From: Hofstenia miamia
Taxonomy: Eukaryota; Xenacoelomorpha; Acoela
Assembly: GCA_004352715.1 (NCBI GenBank)
Contig: SCFE01000074.1
Coordinates: 1,203,790-1,260,347 of the forward strand
Direction of reading: 5' to 3'
DNA: 56,558 nucleotides
Below the pieces are notes generated by a model. That model made no database searches. It worked only from the letters and a program-made list of their open reading frames with translations, and was not told the origin of the DNA. Of this stretch, positions 50,189 to 56,558 are shown piece by piece (position 1 is the stretch's first letter; the number at the start of each line of letters is the position of its first letter). A program made the translations under genes and the position numbers.

Positions 50189-50340
50189 CTAAAATTTGCA
50201 ATTAACTTTATGATTGATAAGTATCGAAACTTAGAAGAATGATGGTTAGTGAAAGAAAACTAGTAATGCCGTTTCTATTTAGTATACAATCTACTATGCT
50301 ATATAAAAACTACTCTTAAATTTATGTTAATTACATTGTT

Positions 50341-50689
50341 CAGACTTGTCAACGAGCCGAGCCGAGCCGAGCCGAGCCGAGCCGAGCTTGAGCACAGTAT
50401 TTGATATACAACGAGCCCAAAACGAGCCTATTTTAGGCAAAGCAAGTTTATAGTTCTGCTTGTTAATTTGATTATGGAGATTTTTCTTATTTTTTGCAGT
50501 CAGTATGCCTTTCCTATAATCTTATTTAAGAAATGTTTATTAAATAATAGGAAGAGCTATGTAAAAAATTCTTTGAGCACAATATTTTTAAAAAAATACC
50601 GAGCTAAAACGAGCCTCATTCAAAGATTTTATGTGGCGAGCCGAGCCGAGCCGAGCCGAGCTTGGAAATGCGGCTCGTTGACAAGTCTG
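50341..50689 (+). mobile_element. hAT-like GAGCC MITE, full length
   Basis: 349 bp, CAGACTTGTCAACGAGCC with six GAGCC units at the left, ending GCGGCTCGTTGACAAGTCTG. CATTGTT flanks both ends (7 bp; the eighth base is probably lost on one side). Lies 152 nt upstream of the acceptor of the N-terminal exon. Confidence 0.93.
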
Positions 50690-50751
50690 CATTGTTTCAT
50701 GTTAGTTTCGTAAAGAATTTGCAAATACAACTCGGTACAAAAGCTGACTGT

Positions 50752-50818
50752 CTGTGACCCATGGGTCGGGTCATGGGTCAATTGTTTACGGCCGGGTTGG
50801 GTCGTGGGTCAAAATACG
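50752..50818. repeat. Short GGGTC-rich repeat
   Basis: GTGACCCATGGGTCGGGTCA and GGCCGGGTTGGGTCGTGGGT; resembles the 16.8-kb repeat. Confidence 0.55.
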
Positions 50819-52094
50819 TGACAGGTTTGCCACTCTGATTTGAAGCAGTAAAATGTTTTAAGCTTTCTTAAGGAAAACGTGAAGCAGTGGAATCAATGAT
50901 TGTTCTCAAGGAGGTAATGAACAACAATTTATATTAATGAATTTGTACATATTTACGACAATCTGTTTCTTTATCAATTAATTGTTTTTTAATATATTAC
51001 TCTCCGTACTCATATATAAAACACTAAAAAGCCATGGACCACCTAAAACAACCTCCTCCCCACATTAATCTTGGCGTAATGTCACTTTTTTATGAGCCAA
51101 TCAACATAAAGTAAATTTAAAGCTTTCGTTCTCATTTTAAGATGTAAAAACCAATAAGAAAAGTTTAGGACTAATTAGAAATAAAATGATTTTTAAGGAA
51201 GTGAGCATAATTTGAAAAAATGCAAACTTCAATGCCTCGAGATCTAGAAGCCGTTTCCTCTCCTTGCAAAAATCAGACGAACATGGGAAAAGTGGTTAAT
51301 GGTCTCATTCATTGACTATCTTATCTACGTCACAATTTATTAATGGAAACAAATTATTATATTTTGATTCTCAATAGCAGAAATCAAGCACAAATTTCGA
51401 TTGATAATGAATGCGCTACAAAAGCAATTTGAAAACCAAACAAAAGACTTGTTAACGAATCAGTTGATTGTATATTGAAACCGCGAAATCACACAGCCGC
51501 AAAATGGATTTGTAATGAGATATACTTGAAAGAAAAGTATCTCATTAAATAAGTTTTTCTCAAAACGTTTATAAAATAAAATCCCATATGTTACTAGCAG
51601 GGCCTTTCAATAATATATTGTTAATGCAATATATTGCAATAATCTATTGCAATGCATTAATTGTAAGGTGTCTTGACCTTAAACTATCCAACCAATGTTC
51701 TTCAAAAACTTTAATTTAAAAATTGTATATGTTTTTGTATTTATAAAAAGCATGATTCTCTTTTTTTTTGATATGGTTGCTCAGAATAGGTTTGTCCTTT
51801 TAAACGGGTATTGGGAAAATTTTCTTAAAACAATACAAAGACGTATATTACACTTTAAACAACCATTGTAAAATTCAAGACATTACATTAATTTAGAAAT
51901 CAGCAAAGAAATCTTTAGCTTAGAAATTTGAAAAATTTTAAATAATTTCCCAATTACCAAACTTTATATTGCACATGTGTAAATATGTGTATTTACAAAT
52001 TGATAATACATACAACAAGCAGGAAACTTAAAAATAAACTAAGCTACAAATTAAAATAAGTTAAAAATACACAATTACGACTTGATAAGATGTA

Positions 52095-52137
<43 letters not shown>

Positions 52138-53623
52138 AAATAATTACTATTGTATAAATTTCCTATTTAAATATGCGAAATTAGTCGTTAATTTATGTGA
52201 TAAAATAAACCTAACTAGATTATCCCATACATATATTGGTAGGATTTAGAAGTTTTTTACTGTTTACACATTTAAACTGTTTAAAAGTGCAGATATAACC
52301 ACAAAACAAGAAAAAGTGAATCTCGCAATTTAAAAATCGTCTTTGGCCAAAAGAACTGTTGCAGATACAAATATGAAGTTGCCCCTGACGTCAACCTCAC
52401 GTGTTTTATATTCAATTTAATCAAAGTCATGTATCATCTTTGTGTGGTTGTTGCGATTGCCCAGGTGCACAAAGTTATACGATTCGTAAAAGTAGAAAAT
52501 CAATCGTAGTTTCTTGAATATTGATGTTTTGATATTTTGGAGATGTCATTAAACTAAGCGCTAAATACTACCCTAGAAAAAAGTGTTTATTTCCTTGATA
52601 ATTTTTTTTTGAAAAAAAGGCATAAACTAATGTTAAATATTGCTTGCAGTAAATTCGCAAATTACTACCTGGGAAAAAAGTTATTTTCTCTGATTAAAAT
52701 ATTGCATATATTGCAAAACATTGCAATAATATGTTGTAGATAATAAATTTACATTACAACATATCTATTATTTTCATACATTATTACAAGACCTTGGCAA
52801 CCAATAATCATGTTTTAATCATTTTCTGTAGAACATTGTTGTAGGTTGTCATGGTAATGTACAACAAAATAAAACGCATTCTCCAAGTAAACTGTCATAC
52901 GAGCATTTCTGGCCAAAATCTGAGGAGTTTTCAGAATTTTAACAGAATAAATTTTCAAATATTTAGAAGTAGGTTATCAGGTAAAGAACAGCAATTTCAG
53001 AAGAATAGAAAATCAAACTTAGAAACTCATTGGACCCGAATTTATGACCCAATACACAAGAGAAAACAAAAACTACATGTCATTTTTAAAAGTAATAATA
53101 GATGGTGAAGCACTTGTCAACTGAGTGTATTTTTACAAATAAACGTTTTAAACATTTGAAACAATTTTTTTTGCTTTTAAACAGACCCAGCTCAAGGTAA
53201 ATAAAAACATTCATTTTTGTTTCATACATGTAAGCAAAACACGTTTTGCGGTGTACAAAAAATTAGTTACAAATGTACGAAAAGAGTCAAAAGCAATTTA
53301 TTGCAAAAAATCTTTGGTACAAGACTATAAACTAAAAACTACTTACAAAATAATAGTAACATATACATATATAATTGTGTGGTGTGTGTTTGTTGGGGAT
53401 TTGTGTGTGTGTGTGTACATTATCTAGGATCATACGAAATTTTCGAAGGAGTGTAGTGTATTATTGTCATTAAGTATACATTGTCTGTGAAAAGTCGAAC
53501 TCCGAAAAATATTCTCTAAATTTTCCTATATAAATTTGAAAAAAAACATTGAAAAAAAACACTGGAAAAACAGTAGTTTTAAACAGTGTTTAATCATGTC
53601 TTAAATTAATTGCAAAATACCAA
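50819..53623. other. Region upstream of the found exons
   Basis: AT-rich, with a possible degenerate inverted-repeat element (CAGGGCCTTTCAATAAT near 51.6 kb against ATTATTACAAGACCTTG near 52.8 kb), (TA)n and (TG)n tracts. No start exon or promoter could be supported. Confidence 0.45.
52102..52132. repeat. (TA)n tract
   Basis: Simple repeat in the region upstream of the found exons. Confidence 0.95.
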
Positions 53624-53826
53624 GCCTGTAGCCAGACCAAATCCCCAGGGGGGCCACACCTATGACGTAATGATATATTGAAAGCTGATTAGTGGTGTGT
53701 TTTTAAATGTTCAAAGGGGGGACCCTTTTATATTTTTTTGGCACTACTGCTTACATTTTTCCCCAGGGGGCACAGATTTTCCCAGGGGACAGTGCCCCCT
53801 GGCCCCCCCCGTGGCTACAGCCTTGC
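53624..53826. mobile_element. Short TIR element with G/C runs
   Basis: AAGCCTGTAGCCA at the left and TGGCTACAGCCTT at the right enclose ~200 bp with several CCCCAGGGGG-like runs, unusually GC-rich for this window. Confidence 0.6.
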
Positions 53827-54344
53827 AAAATACTCCAAAATCTTGTCTAAGAATGCGTTGTTGGCTAAAGAAGGTAGAACTAAATATATATACCAAAGGA
53901 AAGTATAGATGAATTGATTTGAGTTGGTTGGGTAATTAACTTCTATTTCTCTAAAACAAATGAAGTCGGAAATGATTTATATCCTTTATTAAATGTAGCA
54001 CAAGTTAAATTAAAGGCCAAATATGAGACAAATTAACAGCTAGCTTCAAGCAATAATGTCACGAGTAGGAAACATTTAATTGGATAATATTTATAGCTAA
54101 TTGCAATAACAGGTAAACATCTCTCTATTCAAAAACAATCATTAATAACAAGTTAAAAATATTTTTTTGCTTCATATCAATAAGTGTTAAACGAAAAACT
54201 AAGTAGGTTAATTTAGACAAATATGGGAAAGTTTTCGATATTTTATCTTGTTCAACTGTCTCTGTGACTGAGTTCATGAAAGTTCGTCCATTCTCGTACT
54301 CAATGCATCAATTACCAATAAAACTTATTGATTTTAAGTATTAT

Positions 54345-54874
54345 CAGAGTTAGCAAAAAATGTATATTTTACAAAAAACTTTTTAAACGTTTAAAACAAT
54401 GTTTATTTGCTTTTAGACATTTTCAGTTCACCACAAATAGTAGCAAACATTGAATTACGATAAAGTTACTAACATTCATTTTTTCATTTAATACACGTAA
54501 ACAAAACGCAAGTTTTTTTATTTTTTCGGTAGAAAATCGGTTATAAAAGCATGAATGGACGAAACCAAAAAACTATTTTCCAAACTTTCCTATATATATA
54601 TATATATTTGAAAAAAACATTTAAAAAACATTGCAAAAAATCAGTTGTTTTAACCCTTTCAACCCGAAATTTTTTTCCTGTAATTATTATTATTTTTAGA
54701 TTCTAGATGGCTAAAACATATAATGTAAAGTTGTTTTATAAAGTTTATGATGATTACTATTATAAGGGACAAAAGAAGTTAAATGGTACATATATGTACC
54801 ATCAGGGTTGAAAGGGTTAAACGGTGTTTAAAACATGTTTTAAGCAGGTCTTGGTTTAACACATGCCAACCCTG
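54345..54874. mobile_element. GTTGGCA-family hAT-like MITE carrying a nested TTAA MITE
   Basis: CAGAGTTAGCAAAAAATG to ACACATGCCAACCCTG; flanks AGTATTAT and AGTATTAA agree at 7 of 8. Subtracting the nested element at 54650-54820 leaves ~359 bp, near the 47.5-kb copy. Confidence 0.87.
54650..54820. mobile_element. Short piggyBac-like TTAA MITE nested in a hAT-like MITE
   Basis: 171 bp, TTAACCCTTTCAACCCG to GGGTTGAAAGGGTTAA, reverse relative to the 7.1-kb copy and internally deleted; includes GGTACATATATGTACC. Confidence 0.88.
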
Positions 54875-54882
54875 AGTATTAA

Positions 54883-56558
54883 AACATTAAAAATCTGCAA
54901 CTGAGCCTGAAAATTAATGAAATTCAAACACAAATGCATCCATAGATTGAAATGTTTCAGCAATTGAAATAAAAAATTTAAAAAAATGGCAGATAGAGTA
55001 TACATTAGTTTCATGAAGAAGTTGATAACCGACAGTGATATCTGACATTTTGGCATTTATTTGTTTGCATAAGTTTCTAACACATTTTGTGTGTTATAAA
55101 TACTTTCCAATCCAATATATAGAAAAAGGATGTCACACTATTAGACTTGACAAAAGTGAAAGTTTTAATTTTGAAATAAAAGTTTTTGTAGGCGCTTTCG
55201 AATGTCAACCCTGAACTTTGATACGAATATTAGTGTAACATCAGTCGGTAGTTGTTATTTATCGGCCAGATCACACGCTTTTAGTGTTGACTAGTTGTTT
55301 TCATGTTTGTAAATACGCATTGTATATACGACACCCAAGCATCTGTAAATAGAAAAATAGTTTAACCGTGTTCTCTTGTTCGCTAGAATCACCCCAGTGA
55401 TTTTACATTAGTGCAATTAATTCCAAAATTACAATACGGTTATTAATTATAAATTAAATGGGAAGTAAATGACCTATTGCTTTGTGTTAGACTATTAGTC
55501 AAAAAGTTTGGAATTTAAAATCGATTAGAAAAACTAAATTATAAACAGAAATATTCAGACATTAAGTTTCCATCCTATGCACAACCCATTAAAAAAATTT
55601 ATGTGGGCAAAGGATGGAGTCCCATCATTTCCCACATAAATTGTTTACTGGGAAGTTTAGGAGTCTATTTAAAAATCATTTTATGAACATCTACTATATA
55701 CAAAATACAAAAAGTAATTATGCATGCGAAGCTATAATTCTACTCTACGACTTCAGAAAATCCTACTCTTCGACTTCAGAAAATCCTACTCTACGACTTC
55801 AGAAAATCCTACTCTTTGACTTCTCAAACTTGAAAAAAATAAAATTGGGTAAAAATATACACTAACGAAATTGTTCAAGTATTGGTGCCACTATTTTCCA
55901 ATATGCTGTGAATCCGGTTTACCCTAATCAAGCAAGATGATTAAATAGACTGGATTAATACAAAATGTATAAACTCCTTTCCACAGTTATTGCTTTGCAC
56001 ACAAATTTATTTTAACCATACTAAATGTTGAGGAAAGTCTTCAGGTGATTACCATATCAAATGGATATGAAATGTAGTAGACATGCCTTTTTTTAGCTAA
56101 GAATAAAAAAGCAATACCTATTGCTTTTATCGGTATCTGAACACTAATAATTTCTTTTGAGCCGCTTTGATTAACAGAAATTTTCAGTGTGAGCAAATTA
56201 ATTAATATTCATAGTGTTGTACATGTAGCATTAAAAAGCAATAATCGAAACGAGTTTGAAATATTTAATGAGATTGCAAAGAGAATGTTGAAAAAAAGAG
56301 ATTTGCATTCAATAAAAATCAATCTTTCAAAGTTTTTAGTAAAGAGTTGTTTTTTAAACATATGCAGACGTAGACGTTTATTTTTAAAAATTCCATAACA
56401 TTATTCACAATTTGACTGACATAATTATTCACATTTTCTGAAAATATTTTAATTAACATAATAGTTAATTAGAAAATGGAAGAAATTAAACAAAAGTTAC
56501 TTAAAAATAATGATTCAAACTATATATACAGTTTGTGTGAGTGTATAATATATATATA
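54883..56558. other. Distal upstream region, nothing recognised
   Basis: AT-rich with the 24-bp tandem repeat at 55.74 kb; ends in a TA tract. No supported gene. Confidence 0.5.
55739..55826. repeat. 24-bp tandem repeat, about 3.7 units
   Basis: CTACTCTACGACTTCAGAAAATC-type unit repeated, with minor changes (CTTCG, CTTTG). Confidence 0.9.

Noticed and set aside
51599-52797. Possible 1.2-kb inverted-repeat element
   Set aside because: Ends match only loosely and there is no target duplication; mentioned only as a possibility in the upstream region.
54856-55056. Minus-strand frame beginning MPKCQISLS as a possible first exon of the channel
   Set aside because: Hydrophobic, unlike a NaV N-terminus, with no suitable donor in phase 0; start exon left unassigned.
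55739-55826. Short regular tandem repeat as a CRISPR-like array
   Set aside because: No spacers; simple 24-bp tandem repeat in eukaryotic DNA.

Overview
This is an AT-rich, intron-rich, transposon-dense piece of animal nuclear genome. One multi-exon gene on the minus strand dominates it: the alpha subunit of a four-domain voltage-gated cation channel of the sodium-channel family. I could read 24 consecutive exon positions (25 exons, because one position is duplicated) running from about 50.2 kb down to 1.7 kb. The first exon and all of domain IV with the C-terminus were not found, and the last two presumably lie beyond the low-coordinate end. All exons have GT donors and AG acceptors. Their phases agree at every junction, and the joined reading frame is 4158 nt (1386 codons).

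Layout along the gene, from high to low coordinates: N-terminal region (50.2 and 43.5 kb); domain I (42.0 to 19.9 kb); a short, acidic I-II linker (19.8 to 17.9 kb); domain II (15.5 to 13.1 kb); II-III linker (13.2 to 12.6 kb); domain III S1-S4 (12.6 to 11.4 kb), S5 (5.3 kb) and pore-S6 (3.05 and 2.6 kb); III-IV linker (1.8 kb). The selectivity-filter residues visible for domains I, II and III are D, E and E. This fits the NaV2 class (DSC1/NaCP60E/BSC1, filter DEEA, a calcium-permeable cation channel) rather than NaV1 (DEKA). The fast-inactivation tripeptide (IFM or MFM in many NaV1 channels) reads LLL.

The most interesting signal is a tandem pair of alternative exons for the domain III P-loop and S6 (2860-3051 and 2423-2614). 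Both are 192 nt, both are phase 0/0, both keep the glutamate filter, and they are about two thirds identical. They look like mutually exclusive exons that would swap the outer pore loop and part of S6.

A second real coding exon, resembling the EFR3 plasma-membrane scaffold protein, sits at 6711-6934 in a channel intron next to an assembly gap. Its phase and length exclude it as a channel exon, so it marks either a nested gene, a captured exon or a scaffold join error.

The introns are filled with non-autonomous DNA transposons. The main family is a ~345-bp hAT-like MITE with TIR CAGACTTGTCAACGAGCC, internal GAGCC repeats and several perfect 8-bp target duplications; about 15 whole or partial copies are present. 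Others are further hAT-like families, piggyBac-like TTAA MITEs, foldback elements, a decayed Tc1 element, a decayed mariner-like transposase, a Penelope-like reverse transcriptase and LINE remnants, many bounded by (TA)n tracts. There are four N gaps: 11, 133, 1000 and 311 bases. An exact 353-bp duplication around the 11-base gap is almost certainly an assembly artefact.

The organism is an invertebrate. NaV2 and the Tc1-rich, AT-rich background would suit an arthropod (a copepod-like crustacean is my guess), but the sequence alone does not settle this. No tRNA, rRNA, CRISPR or bacterial-type operon features were seen.
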